A DNA stretch of 64,000 bases from Micropruina sonneratiae. GTDB taxonomy: Bacteria > Actinomycetota > Actinomycetes > Propionibacteriales > Propionibacteriaceae. A program made the translations under genes and the position numbers. Below are positions 1 through 7,942 of this stretch, in pieces. Within the stretch, counting starts at the first letter, position 1. Each line of letters opens with the position of its first letter. Location: assembly GCF_025972045.1 (NCBI RefSeq), contig NZ_JAPDHX010000001.1, positions 959,379-1,023,378 on the forward strand, read 5' to 3'. The notes under the pieces were generated by a model. It was given only the letters and a program-made list of their open reading frames with translations, had not been told where the DNA came from and ran no database searches.

Positions 1-367
1 CGACGTTGATCCTGATGTGGTGGGTCTTCACCGTCGGTACCCACGAACGCAGCGGCAGGCCCTCCAGCCGGTCCAGTTCGTCGGTCTCCTCGACCGCATG
101 CGCACGGCCCTTGGCGACGACACTCCAGCCTTCGCCGTTGGCCCACCCGTCCGCCTCGAAGGCGACGGTCGCGTTGGCGGTCAGCTGCAGCAGCTTGGTG
201 CCTGCCGCCGTCTTGAACACGATGCTGCGACCGTCGAGGGTGAAGTTCACCGGAAAGATATCCGGCTGCCGGTCGATCACCGTCGCCAGCCGGCCCACGG
301 TTGTGCCGCCCAGGGCCTCCCAGGCGTCGTCCTCGCTCAGCTTGCGGATGGGGCTGTCAGAAGTCAT
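1..367 (-). CDS. Pyridoxamine 5'-phosphate oxidase-like flavin-binding protein (3' end outside window)
   Basis: The minus strand reads from ATG at 367 to the window edge, giving about 122 residues and no stop. The sequence is that of the small split-barrel PPOX-like family: an N-terminal helix, then strands with GRLATV, FPVNF and VVAKGRAHAV, which form the flavin-binding barrel. Such proteins usually bind FMN, F420 or heme. The substrate cannot be told from sequence. A CAGAAT box lies 5 nt before the ATG and there is no Shine-Dalgarno sequence, so the mRNA is probably leaderless. It is divergent from rsmD. The family call is good; the exact role is unknown. Confidence 0.75.
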   Translation of the reverse strand, partial: MTSDSPIRKLSEDDAWEALGGTTVGRLATVIDRQPDIFPVNFTLDGRSIVFKTAAGTKLLQLTANATVAFEADGWANGEGWSVVAKGRAHAVEETDELDRLEGLPLRSWVPTVKTHHIRINV

Positions 368-430
368 GCCCTATTCTGTCACTCCGGCGCCGCCCCACCG
401 AGGGCGGCCACATCGGCTAGCGTCGTGGCC

Positions 431-1009
431 ATGTCGCGCGTCATCGCCGGTAGCCGCAGGGGGCATCGACTTCTCGCCCCGCCCGGCGACCTCACCCGGC
501 CCACCTCCGACCGGGTCCGGGAGGCCGCCTTCGGCGTGCTGGCGTCCGAACTTGGCCGGGTCGGCGAGCCCGAGTCGATGCTGGCCGGGCTTGCCTTCTT
601 CGACCTCTACGCGGGCTCGGGGGCGGTGGCGATCGAGGCGGCCAGCCGCGGTGCCGCTCCGGTGGTGGCGGTCGAACAGGACCGCCGCGCACTGCAGGCC
701 ATCCGCCGCAACGTGGGCGAGACCGGCCTCGCCGTGCGGGTGGTGGGCGGCAGCGTCGAGAAGTACCTGGCCGGGACGCCGTCGCCGGTCGACCTGGCCT
801 GGCTCGACCCGCCCTACCGGGTGCCCGGCGAAACCGTCGCCGCGGTCGTCCAGCGACTCACCGAGGGCTGGCTGACCGACCGGGCCGTGGTGGTCGTCGA
901 GCGCTCCAGCCGGCGCGGCGAGTTCGACTGGCCCGCCCGGCTGGGCGATCGTTGGGAACGTCGCTACGGTGAGACGACGCTGTACTTCGCGACGGAAGGT
1001 GACCGATGA
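431..1009 (+). CDS. rsmD: 16S rRNA (guanine(966)-N2)-methyltransferase RsmD
   Basis: A 192-residue SAM-dependent methyltransferase that modifies guanine 966 of 16S rRNA in the 30S subunit. The SAM motif FDLYAGSGAVAIEA is at residues 57-70 and the catalytic DPPY motif at 126-129; the N-terminal RVIAGSRRGHRL is characteristic of RsmD. The reading frame is open much further upstream, but ATG at 431 fits the family length and has a TAGCGT box (418-423) 7 nt before it, which suggests a leaderless start. The stop overlaps the start of coaD (ATGA at 1006), so the two are translationally coupled, as in most actinobacteria. Confidence 0.95.
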   Translation: MSRVIAGSRRGHRLLAPPGDLTRPTSDRVREAAFGVLASELGRVGEPESMLAGLAFFDLYAGSGAVAIEAASRGAAPVVAVEQDRRALQAIRRNVGETGLAVRVVGGSVEKYLAGTPSPVDLAWLDPPYRVPGETVAAVVQRLTEGWLTDRAVVVVERSSRRGEFDWPARLGDRWERRYGETTLYFATEGDR

Positions 1010-1491
1010 GGGCCGTCTGCCCCGGTTCGTTCGACCCGATCACGCACGGTCACGTGGACATCATCACCCGCGCGGCGGAACTGTTCGACGAGGTGATCGT
1101 CGCCGTCGGCCGCAACTCCGCCAAGAACTACCTGTTCGACACCGACGAACGCGTCGAACTGGCCGCTGCGGCGGTCGCGGGCGTGGCCGGCGTCCGGGTC
1201 GAGGTGCTGTCCGGCCTGCTGGTGGACTTCTGCCGCGACCGCGGGGCCGGCGTGGTGGTGAAGGGGCTGCGGTTCGCCTCCGACTTCGACTTCGAGCTGC
1301 AGATGGCGCACATCAACGGCTCGCTGACAGGACTCGAGACCGTGCTGCTGCCGGCGTCGGCGAAGTGGGGCACCCTGTCGTCCACCATGATCCGCGAGGT
1401 GGCCTCGCTGGGCGGCGACGTGTCCGCCTTCGTCCCGGCCCTGGTCGCGCAAAGGATCGACGAGAAGAAGAGGGACAACTCCAATGGCTGA
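1006..1491 (+). CDS. coaD: Phosphopantetheine adenylyltransferase
   Basis: This 161-residue enzyme transfers AMP from ATP to 4'-phosphopantetheine to make dephospho-CoA, the penultimate step of coenzyme A synthesis. The nucleotidyltransferase motif PGSFDPITHGH lies at residues 6-16 and the SSTMIRE motif at 125-131; both are hallmarks of CoaD. Length is normal for the family. The start overlaps the rsmD stop by 4 bp and the 3' end overlaps the next ORF by 8 bp, so the three genes form a tight operon. Confidence 0.97.
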   Translation: MRAVCPGSFDPITHGHVDIITRAAELFDEVIVAVGRNSAKNYLFDTDERVELAAAAVAGVAGVRVEVLSGLLVDFCRDRGAGVVVKGLRFASDFDFELQMAHINGSLTGLETVLLPASAKWGTLSSTMIREVASLGGDVSAFVPALVAQRIDEKKRDNSNG

Positions 1492-1960
1492 ATCCAGCGC
1501 CGACCGGCTCGACGCCCTGCACACGATGGTCGAGCAGGCGAAGGCGGTGCCGATGTCGGCGTCCTGCATGATCAACCGCGCCGAGGCGCTGGCGCTGATC
1601 GAAGCCGCCCGCGACGCCGTTGCCGGCGACCTGGCCGAAGCCCGTGAACTGGCCGAGCGGACGCCGCCGGAGGTGCAGCAGGCGCGACAGGAGGCCGAGC
1701 GCGTCCTGGCCGAGGCCCGCGAGCGGGCCGACCAGCTGGTCGAGGAGTCCGCGGTGCTGGACGCCGCCCGCAGCCGTGCCGCTGAGCTCGAGCAGCAGGC
1801 GGGCGCCGACGCCGAGGGTCTGCGGCGCGAGGCCGACGTGTTCGTCGACGGCCGGATCGCGGCCTTCGAGGCCGGCCTACAGAAGACGCTCAGCCAGGTG
1901 CAGACGATGCGCGCCCGGCTCGCGGCCCGCTCAGGGCTGGACGCCGGCGACGCCCGCTGA
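1484..1960 (+). CDS. Alanine/glutamate-rich coiled-coil protein of unknown function
   Basis: A 158-residue hydrophilic protein. From about residue 45 it is an almost continuous predicted coiled coil rich in Ala, Glu and Arg, with repeated ARELAER/ARERADQL-type heptads. It has no signal peptide or membrane segment. Similar proteins downstream of coaD in actinobacteria resemble the DivIVA/ATP-synthase b type of coiled coil, and a link to cell division or envelope growth is often assumed. That link is inference. The gene overlaps coaD by 8 bp and is surely cotranscribed. It sits before the DUF177-rpmF-rnc cluster. Confidence 0.75.
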   Translation: MAESSADRLDALHTMVEQAKAVPMSASCMINRAEALALIEAARDAVAGDLAEARELAERTPPEVQQARQEAERVLAEARERADQLVEESAVLDAARSRAAELEQQAGADAEGLRREADVFVDGRIAAFEAGLQKTLSQVQTMRARLAARSGLDAGDAR

Positions 1961-2057
1961 GCGACACGGCCCGGCCAGCACCCCAGGGCGAGCCCCATGG
2001 CCCCACGCGCGCGGCCGGGCGAACCACCGCCGATTGGCGCCTTCGCGCAGCGGCCGG

Positions 2058-2063
2058 TAAAGT
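2058..2063 (+). promoter_or_regulatory. Putative -10 box for the DUF177-rpmF-rnc operon
   Basis: TAAAGT lies 12 nt before the ATG at 2076, in the 115-bp gap after the coiled-coil gene. It matches the TAnnnT -10 shape seen before many genes in this window. No clear -35 was found. Confidence 0.4.
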
Positions 2064-2075
2064 GTCCCTTCGGTC

Positions 2076-2666
2076 ATGACTATGTTCAATCGCCACCCAG
2101 ATCCCCGCTCCGGGCTCGTTATCGACACCCATGAGTTGGGCCGACGGGTCGGCGCCATGAAGGAGATCCAGCGGGTCGCCGAGGCGCCGGAGGGGATCGG
2201 CATGGACGTGATCGGGGTGCCACCCGGTTCCCCCGTCGACCTCGACCTTCGGCTCGAGTCGGTGGTGGAGGGGGTGCTGGTCACCGGAACCGCCGAGGTT
2301 TCCTTGCAGGGGCAGTGCGCACGCTGCCTGGAACGGATCGACTCCGCTGAGGAGGTCGATCTCCAGGAGCTGTATCTGTACCCGGACAAGGAACCCGACG
2401 ACGACGAGGCCAGCCGGATCGAGGACGAGTTGATCGACCTCGAGCCCCTACTCAGGGACACGGTGGTGCTCGACCTGCCGTACACGCCAGTGTGCCGGCC
2501 GGACTGCGCAGGCCTGTGTCCCGAGTGCGGGGCCAACCTGAACGCGGATCCCGACCACGCGCACGACGACAGGGTCGACCCTCGCTGGGCCGGCCTGTCG
2601 GGCTGGGCGGCGGACCCTGACGACGACAATGAACAGGCCTCGCAGCAGGCCGAGAGCAAGGAGTGA
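2076..2666 (+). CDS. YceD/DUF177 family protein (23S rRNA accumulation protein)
   Basis: The 196-residue product contains the DUF177 core, with a [10 protein letters not shown] segment near residue 75 and a second Cys cluster near 140-155 ([14 protein letters not shown]), together resembling a zinc-binding site. It ends in an acidic tail. In E. coli YceD is linked to 23S rRNA accumulation, and across bacteria the gene precedes rpmF, as here (3-bp gap to rpmF). ATG at 2076 was chosen; ATG at 2082 is an alternative. The ribosome-related role is inferred from family and context. Confidence 0.88.
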   Translation: MTMFNRHPDPRSGLVIDTHELGRRVGAMKEIQRVAEAPEGIGMDVIGVPPGSPVDLDLRLESVVEGVLVTGTAEVSLQGQCARCLERIDSAEEVDLQELYLYPDKEPDDDEASRIEDELIDLEPLLRDTVVLDLPYTPVCRPDCAGLCPECGANLNADPDHAHDDRVDPRWAGLSGWAADPDDDNEQASQQAESKE

Positions 2667-2669
2667 GCC

Positions 2670-2861
2670 GTGGCCGTTCCCAAGCGGAAGATGTCCCGGA
2701 GCAATACCCGGCACCGCCGTTCCCAGTGGAAGGCCGCCGTGCCCACCCTGGTGACCTGCGCCAACGCGGCCTGCCGCGCCAAGCACCTCCCGCACACCGC
2801 GTGCCCCGCGTGCGGCCAGTACGGGCCCCGCGCCGCCCGGCGTCAGATTCTCGAACCCTGA
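2670..2861 (+). CDS. rpmF: 50S ribosomal protein L32 (bL32)
   Basis: A 63-residue basic protein that begins [16 protein letters not shown], the signature of bL32. Four cysteines at positions 30, 35, 45 and 48 form a zinc ribbon, so this is the zinc-containing (C+) paralogue type. The start is GTG at 2670, preceded by GCAAGGAG, and lies 3 bp after the DUF177 stop. It is part of the DUF177-rpmF-rnc operon. Confidence 0.97.
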   Translation: MAVPKRKMSRSNTRHRRSQWKAAVPTLVTCANAACRAKHLPHTACPACGQYGPRAARRQILEP

Positions 2862-2872
2862 CGAGAGCGGCG

Positions 2873-3550
2873 ATGAGCCGCATCCAGGACCTTCTCGACG
2901 AGCTGGGGATCACGATTGATCCCCAGCTCTTCGAGCTTGCCCTGGTGCATCGCAGCTACGCCTACGAACACGGCGCGATACCGCACAACGAGCGGCTCGA
3001 GTTCCTCGGCGACTCCGTGCTCGGCGTCGTCGTCACCGCGCACCTGTACCTGCGGTTCCCCGACCTGCCCGAGGGCCAGCTGGCGAAACTGCGCGCCGCC
3101 GTCGTCAACGCGCACGCCTTGGCCGACGTCGCCCGCGACCTGCAGCTGGGTCCGCTGCTGAAGCTGGGCAAGGGTGAACTCGCCACCGGGGGTGCCGACA
3201 AGTCCTCGATCCTGGCCGACGCGTTCGAGGCCGTCCTGGGGGCGTTGTACCTGTCCGCCGGCCGGGACGCCGCGGACGCCTTCGTGCACACCCTGTTCGA
3301 CCCACTGATCGAGACCGCCAGCGGCCTGGGCGCCGGACTGGACTGGAAGACCAGCCTGCAGGAGCTGTGCGCCACGCTCGAGATCGGCGTCCCGACCTAC
3401 GCGGTGACCGAGTCCGGCCCCGACCACGACAAGCGTTTCGAGGCAGTCGCCGTGATCGGCGAGCGGACGTTTCCGAGCGCGGGCGGTACGTCGAAGAAGC
3501 AGGCCGAGCAGGGTGCGGCCAAGGCCGCCTTCCATCAACTGAACGCCTGA
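2873..3550 (+). CDS. rnc: Ribonuclease III
   Basis: A 225-residue double-strand-specific endoribonuclease that processes rRNA precursors and mRNA. The catalytic signature [11 protein letters not shown] is at residues 40-50, and the second acidic site [10 protein letters not shown] near residue 115. A double-stranded RNA-binding domain occupies about 150-225, ending in [20 protein letters not shown]. The frame is open upstream through rpmF, but ATG at 2873 gives the normal N-terminus and follows rpmF by 11 bp. The gene is convergent with terC. Confidence 0.96.
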   Translation: MSRIQDLLDELGITIDPQLFELALVHRSYAYEHGAIPHNERLEFLGDSVLGVVVTAHLYLRFPDLPEGQLAKLRAAVVNAHALADVARDLQLGPLLKLGKGELATGGADKSSILADAFEAVLGALYLSAGRDAADAFVHTLFDPLIETASGLGAGLDWKTSLQELCATLEIGVPTYAVTESGPDHDKRFEAVAVIGERTFPSAGGTSKKQAEQGAAKAAFHQLNA

Positions 3551-3590
3551 GCCACCCGCCGTACGACCTCCCGGAACCGGCTGAACCGGC

Positions 3591-4574
3591 TCAGGCCACC
3601 GCGTCCGGCTCGCGGTCGCGCTCGCGCCGGTTCGCCCACAGGCTGGTGCAGATCACCACGGCGAGAATGCCGACGATCACGGCCAGCGAGGCCAGGGTCG
3701 GCACGACCGGCACCCACTCCCACAGCCCGTGCGCCCAGTGCAGCATCAGTTTCACCCCGATGAAGCCGAGAATGGCGGCCAGCCCGAAGCCCAGGTGCAC
3801 CAGGGCCGACAGGGCGCCGGCCAGCACGAAGTACAGGGCCCGCAGGCCGAGCAGGGCGAATGCGTTGGTCGCGAAGACCAGGAACGGGTCGCCGGTGATG
3901 CCGTAGACGGCGGGCACCGAGTCGACGGCGAAGACGATGTCGGCGGCCAGGATGGCGATCACCACCAGCGCGAGCGGGGTGAGCGCGCGGCGTCCGTTCT
4001 CGACCACGGCCATGGCGGTGCCGCGGTAGTCCTCGGTCACCGGGACGAAGCGGCGGACCAGCCGCACCGACCGCAGTTCGGACACCTCCACGACGTGCTC
4101 GCCGCCCTTGATCGCGTCGGCCAGCATCTTGACGGCGGTGGCCAGCAGGACGAGCCCGAACAGCAGGAACGCCCAGGAGAAGCTGGAGATCAGCTGGGCG
4201 CCCAGCGCAATGAACACCGCCCGCAGCACCAGGGCGCCTGCGACGCCGAACAGCAGCACCCGTTGCTGCAGCTTCTTCGGCACGGCGAAGGCCGCCAGCA
4301 GCAGCATGAAGACGAACAAGTTGTCCACCGACAGCGTCTTCTCGACCAGGTAGCCGGTGTAGTACTCCAGCCCGCGCTGGTCGCCGTGTGCTGTCCACAC
4401 CCAGACGCCGAACGCCAGCGGTAGCGCGATGTAGAACGCCGACCAGCCGATCGCCTCGCGCATGCTCACCTCGTGCGGGCGACGGGTGATGACGAAGTCC
4501 AGAACCAGCAGCAGCAGAACTGCGCCGATGGTGAGTCCCCAGGCCAGGGGGGTGCCGATAGAGGTGAGTTCCAT
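3591..4574 (-). CDS. TerC/Alx family integral membrane protein, probable Mn(II) exporter
   Basis: The 327-residue product has about nine membrane helices. The conserved acidic motif EKTLSVDNLFVF (from residue 78) and a second one, ADIVFAVDSVPA, carry the aspartates expected to bind metal in the TerC/Alx family. Family members export manganese and help load metal onto secreted enzymes. The gene stands alone, convergent with rnc. A yybP-ykoY (manganese) riboswitch lies directly upstream on the same strand, which supports a Mn role and predicts induction at high Mn(II). The C-terminus is Arg-rich and cytoplasmic. Confidence 0.92.
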   Translation of the reverse strand: MELTSIGTPLAWGLTIGAVLLLLVLDFVITRRPHEVSMREAIGWSAFYIALPLAFGVWVWTAHGDQRGLEYYTGYLVEKTLSVDNLFVFMLLLAAFAVPKKLQQRVLLFGVAGALVLRAVFIALGAQLISSFSWAFLLFGLVLLATAVKMLADAIKGGEHVVEVSELRSVRLVRRFVPVTEDYRGTAMAVVENGRRALTPLALVVIAILAADIVFAVDSVPAVYGITGDPFLVFATNAFALLGLRALYFVLAGALSALVHLGFGLAAILGFIGVKLMLHWAHGLWEWVPVVPTLASLAVIVGILAVVICTSLWANRRERDREPDAVA

Positions 4575-4603
4575 GCGTGGGGTGTCCTCAGCGTGTAGTC
4601 GTT

Positions 4604-4683
4604 GAGGTCTCCTTGGCCGTGGCCTCCCACCCGAGGCGCCGGTGGCGCCGTACTGACCGGATGAGACGAGAAGTACTCCCCTC
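4604..4683 (-). ncRNA. yybP-ykoY manganese riboswitch upstream of terC
   Basis: Read on the minus strand, the leader begins GAGGGGAGTAC (4683-4673) and ends AGACCTC (4610-4604). GAGG and CCTC close the basal stem P1. In between are CGGTCAGTACGG, equivalent to the conserved CGUCAAUACGG-type L3 segment, and a GC-rich hairpin. These are the hallmarks of the Mn-sensing yybP-ykoY class, whose usual targets include terC/alx genes. The aptamer ends 29 nt before the terC ATG, so control of translation or of a short attenuator is plausible. Confidence 0.85.
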
Positions 4684-4728
4684 AGACACGAACTGTACCG
4701 GACGCTGACACGACACCAAAAGGCTCCC

Positions 4729-5346
4729 TCAGCCGGCCAGGTGGGAGGAGTACTCCTGCCAGCCGCCGTCGAGCAGGCCGAACGCCGCCTCGAGGGTCTC
4801 CAGCGGTGTCTCGCTCGCGCCGGCCAGCAGCTGGACCTGCAGGACGAAGCGGGCGTAGGTCCGGATCTGTTCGGTCGGCTCGGTCAGCCCGAGCTCGGAC
4901 GCGATGGCGCCGGCGAGGGCGTCCTCGTGACGCAGCCACATCTTGGCCGCATAGTCGCCCAGCGCGGGGGTGGCGTCGATGAAGGCCATGAACTCGCGGC
5001 GCCGGACGCCGTCCGGATCCTCCGGTGGCAGCACGTCGGCCCGGTAGGCGTCGAGCAGGGCCTGCGAGATGGACACCCCGGGCGCCCTGTCGCGGACGAT
5101 GCGGACGAGATGTTCGCGCTGCTCGTCGTCCTCGTCGAAGACCAGCGCCTCCTTCTGGGGGAAGTGGGCGAACACGGTGGTGGGGGAGACGTCGGCGGCG
5201 TCGGCCACCTCGCGAATGCTCACGTTGTCGAAGCCGCGCTCCATGAACAGCCTGGTGGCCGCGTGTGAGATCGCGGCCCGGGTCGCCGCCTTCTTGCGCT
5301 CCCGGCGGCCCAACGGTTCGGCGGGGGAGGTCGTCGTCGAGGTCAC
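4729..5346 (-). CDS. TetR family transcriptional regulator
   Basis: A 205-residue regulator. The N-terminal HTH runs from about residue 18 to 65, with recognition segment ADVSPTTVFAHFPQKEAL, followed by a mostly helical ligand/dimer domain. It is divergent from an MFS transporter and separated from it by only 68 bp, so it probably represses that gene. The start is GTG at 5346. A TATAGT box (5358-5353) lies 6 nt upstream with no Shine-Dalgarno sequence, so the mRNA is likely leaderless. An inverted repeat overlaps this box, which fits autorepression. Confidence 0.92.
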   Translation of the reverse strand: MTSTTTSPAEPLGRRERKKAATRAAISHAATRLFMERGFDNVSIREVADAADVSPTTVFAHFPQKEALVFDEDDEQREHLVRIVRDRAPGVSISQALLDAYRADVLPPEDPDGVRRREFMAFIDATPALGDYAAKMWLRHEDALAGAIASELGLTEPTEQIRTYARFVLQVQLLAGASETPLETLEAAFGLLDGGWQEYSSHLAG

Positions 5347-5352
5347 GCACTC

Positions 5353-5408
5353 ACTATAGCGAAATCGCTACGAGTTCGTATTGATTTTAAAACTGGTACG
5401 AATACAGT
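5353..5408. promoter_or_regulatory. Divergent tetR/MFS promoter region with two inverted-repeat operators
   Basis: The 68-bp gap is AT-rich compared with its surroundings. TAGCGA-AA-TCGCTA (5357-5370) is a perfect inverted repeat that overlaps the tetR -10 (TATAGT, 5358-5353 on the minus strand). A second repeat, TTCGTA (5375-5380) and TACGAA (5397-5402), sits between and around the MFS -35 (TTGATT, 5381-5386) and -10 (TACAGT, 5403-5408; 16-bp spacing). Both are natural TetR operator candidates. The sequences differ from each other, so one protein may bind only one of them. Confidence 0.65.
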
Positions 5409-5414
5409 TATGGC

Positions 5415-6692
5415 GTGACTTCACCTATTTCGTCCTCGGCGCGTCCGCGTGGTTCGCGGCGCGCCTGGGTCATGCTGATCGCAATCACCATGCTCAACGT
5501 CGTCGGCATGACCGTGGTGCTCCCTGTGCTGCCCTTCGTGGTGGCCCGCTACGTCGGTGATCAGTCGCAGCTCGCGATGTGGGTCGGCGCCCTCGAGACC
5601 GTCAATGCACTGTGCGCCTTCCTGGTCGCGCCGTTGTTCGGCGGCCTGTCGGATCGCTACGGACGCCGTCCCGTCATCGTGCTGGCCGCGTTCGGTGCGG
5701 CCGTCGGGTTCGCCACCTTCGGCGTCGGCGGATCCATCTGGGTGCTGCTGGCGGGCCGGGTCATCCAGGGAGTGACGGCCGGCGACATGCCGGCCCTGTT
5801 CGCCTACGCCGCCGACATCACTCGCCCCGAAGACCGGGCGAAGCGGTTCGGCCTGCTCGGCGCGCTGTCGGGGATCGGCTTCATGGTGGGCCCCGCCCTG
5901 GGCGGCCTGCTCTCCGTGGTCGACCTCGACCTGCCCGTCTTCGTCACCGCCGGCATCGCCACGATCGTGGCAGTGCTGAGCCTGTTCCTGCTGCCCGAGA
6001 GCCTCAGGCCCGAGAACCGGACCGCCTCCCTCGAACTGCACACGCTGCATCCGGTCCGGGTGTTCCGCACCGCCTTCTCCCGCCCCGACCTGCGGGGCCT
6101 GCTGCTGGCCGTCGTGCTGGTCGGCCTGCCGTTCGGCATGTTCGTGAACAACGTCAGCGTGCTGGCCCTCGACCAGGTGCACTGGAGCGCGACCGAGGTG
6201 GGGCTGCTGACCGCGGGGGTGGGCGTCCTGGACATCGTGTTGCAGGGCGGTCTGATGCAGATCCTGCTGCCGCGCATCGGTGAGCGTGGGGTGATCATCG
6301 CGGGCGTCGTCGCCCAGGCGGTGGGCATGTTGGCACTGGCCCTGGTGGCGTCCGTGGTGGCGCAGCCCTGGCTGCTGATCGTCGGCACCCTCGCGCTGGG
6401 CGGCGGGCAGGGCCCGGCCACGGCGGCCTTGGACGGCGTGGTGTCCCTGCAGGCCGGCGACGACGAGCAGGGTTGGGTGGCCGGCGTCCTGCAGTCGCTC
6501 AACACCGGTCTCAATGTCGTCGCGCCCCTGCTGGCCGGCGTGCTGTACACCACGCTGACCCGCTCGACGCCCTACTGGCTGGGCTTCGCCATGGTCGCCG
6601 CCGCGGTGCTGCTGCTGACCCGGCTCCGGTTCCCGAGCCCGGCCGGGCAGCCACTCTCCGACACGGTGGCGACCGACGCCCTCCCCGGCTGA
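5415..6692 (+). CDS. MFS drug/metabolite efflux transporter
   Basis: The 425-residue product has about 12 membrane helices. The MFS motif A (GGLSDRYGRRPV) lies in the loop after helix 2, and the helix-5 region GFMVGPALGG matches the antiporter motif C of drug/proton exporters. The resemblance is to the TetA/multidrug branch; the substrate is unknown. The start is GTG at 5415, 6 nt after TACAGT, so it is probably leaderless. The nearby ATG at 5410 is out of frame. It is divergently paired with the TetR gene, which likely controls it. Confidence 0.88.
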   Translation: MTSPISSSARPRGSRRAWVMLIAITMLNVVGMTVVLPVLPFVVARYVGDQSQLAMWVGALETVNALCAFLVAPLFGGLSDRYGRRPVIVLAAFGAAVGFATFGVGGSIWVLLAGRVIQGVTAGDMPALFAYAADITRPEDRAKRFGLLGALSGIGFMVGPALGGLLSVVDLDLPVFVTAGIATIVAVLSLFLLPESLRPENRTASLELHTLHPVRVFRTAFSRPDLRGLLLAVVLVGLPFGMFVNNVSVLALDQVHWSATEVGLLTAGVGVLDIVLQGGLMQILLPRIGERGVIIAGVVAQAVGMLALALVASVVAQPWLLIVGTLALGGGQGPATAALDGVVSLQAGDDEQGWVAGVLQSLNTGLNVVAPLLAGVLYTTLTRSTPYWLGFAMVAAAVLLLTRLRFPSPAGQPLSDTVATDALPG

Positions 6693-6746
6693 CTCTCACC
6701 GTTTACGGCCCTGTTGTGCCGCCCGGAGGCGGTACAGGATGGGGTG

Positions 6747-7910
6747 ATGGACAGCATCGTCATCCTGGGCGGCGGACTGACCGCCGCCAACGCCGTCGAG
6801 ACCCTGCGTGAGGAGGGTTTCGACGGGCCGGTCACCGTGGTGGCGGCAGAGCCGCTGCTGCCCTACGAACGGCCGCCGCTCTCCAAGGACGTGCTGCAGG
6901 GCGCAGCCGAGTTCGAGGTACTGCACGACGCCCATTGGTACGCCGAACGCGAGGTGCGGGTGCTCACCGGCATCGAGGCGTCCGGGCTCGACCTGGAGGG
7001 GCGGGTGGTCGGCCTGGTCGGCGGCGACGAGCTGCACTACGACCGGCTGTTGATCGCCACCGGCGCCGAACCGCGGCTGCCGGACCTGCCAGGGATCGAC
7101 CGGGTCCGGGTGCTGCGCACCCGCGCCGACGAGCAACTGCTGCGTTCCGGCCTCACCGAGGGAACCCGGCTGGCGATCATCGGCGGCGGTTGGATCGGCC
7201 TCGAGGTGGCGGCCTCCGCACGCCAGGCCGGGGTGGACGTCACCGTGCTGGTCCGCGGCGAGGCGCCGCTGGCCGGCGTGCTGGGGCCGCGCCTGGCCGG
7301 TCACCTTGCCGACCTGCACCGCGGGCACGGTGTCGAGGTGCGCACCGGCGTCCAGACCCTGGCCGTGACCGGCACCGGGGTGGCCACCTCACAGGGCGAG
7401 ATCGGTGCCGACGTGGTGCTGGCCGCGACCGGGGTGCGGCCGAACACCGCGCTCGCGGAGACATCCGGGCTGGCGGTGGACGACGGCATCGTCACCGACG
7501 CGGCGCTGCGCACCTCCGACCCCCACGTGTGGGCGGCCGGGGACGTCGCCCTGGCGCTGAACACGGCGCTGGGACCGCTGCGAATCGAGCACTGGGACAA
7601 CGCCATCCGGCAGGGCAAGCTGGCCGCCCGGTCGATGCTCGGCCAGGACGTCGGCTACGACTGGCAGCCGTACTTCTTCACCGACCAGTTCGAGTTCTCG
7701 ATGGAGTACGTCGGCCACTCCTCGCCGGCCGACACCGTGGAGCTGCGCGGCGACGTCGAGGGCAACGAGTTCATCGCGTACTGGCTGGGCGGCGCCGACG
7801 GGCGCACCGTGACGGCCGGCATGAACGTCGGCATCTGGGACGTCAACGACACCCTGCGGGACCTGATCGGCAGCAGCGTCAACCCGGCCGAGCTGACCGA
7901 CCTGCGCTGA
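6747..7910 (+). CDS. FAD-dependent pyridine nucleotide-disulfide oxidoreductase (ferredoxin/rubredoxin reductase type)
   Basis: A 387-residue reductase. The first Rossmann motif VILGGGLTAANAVE is at the N-terminus (FAD), the second, IIGGGWIGLEVAASARQAG, is near residue 144 (NAD(P)H), and the FAD-contacting VWAAGD is near 263. The C-terminal domain resembles those of ferredoxin/putidaredoxin reductases. No redox-active CxxC is present, so it passes electrons to a separate carrier. ATG at 6747 was preferred over the upstream in-frame start because a CAGGAT box lies 6 nt before it and the FAD motif must start near the N-terminus. The partner protein is not in the window. Confidence 0.88.
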   Translation: MDSIVILGGGLTAANAVETLREEGFDGPVTVVAAEPLLPYERPPLSKDVLQGAAEFEVLHDAHWYAEREVRVLTGIEASGLDLEGRVVGLVGGDELHYDRLLIATGAEPRLPDLPGIDRVRVLRTRADEQLLRSGLTEGTRLAIIGGGWIGLEVAASARQAGVDVTVLVRGEAPLAGVLGPRLAGHLADLHRGHGVEVRTGVQTLAVTGTGVATSQGEIGADVVLAATGVRPNTALAETSGLAVDDGIVTDAALRTSDPHVWAAGDVALALNTALGPLRIEHWDNAIRQGKLAARSMLGQDVGYDWQPYFFTDQFEFSMEYVGHSSPADTVELRGDVEGNEFIAYWLGGADGRTVTAGMNVGIWDVNDTLRDLIGSSVNPAELTDLR

Positions 7911-7942
7911 GCGCCCGCTTCGGGTGGTGACAGAATCACCGG

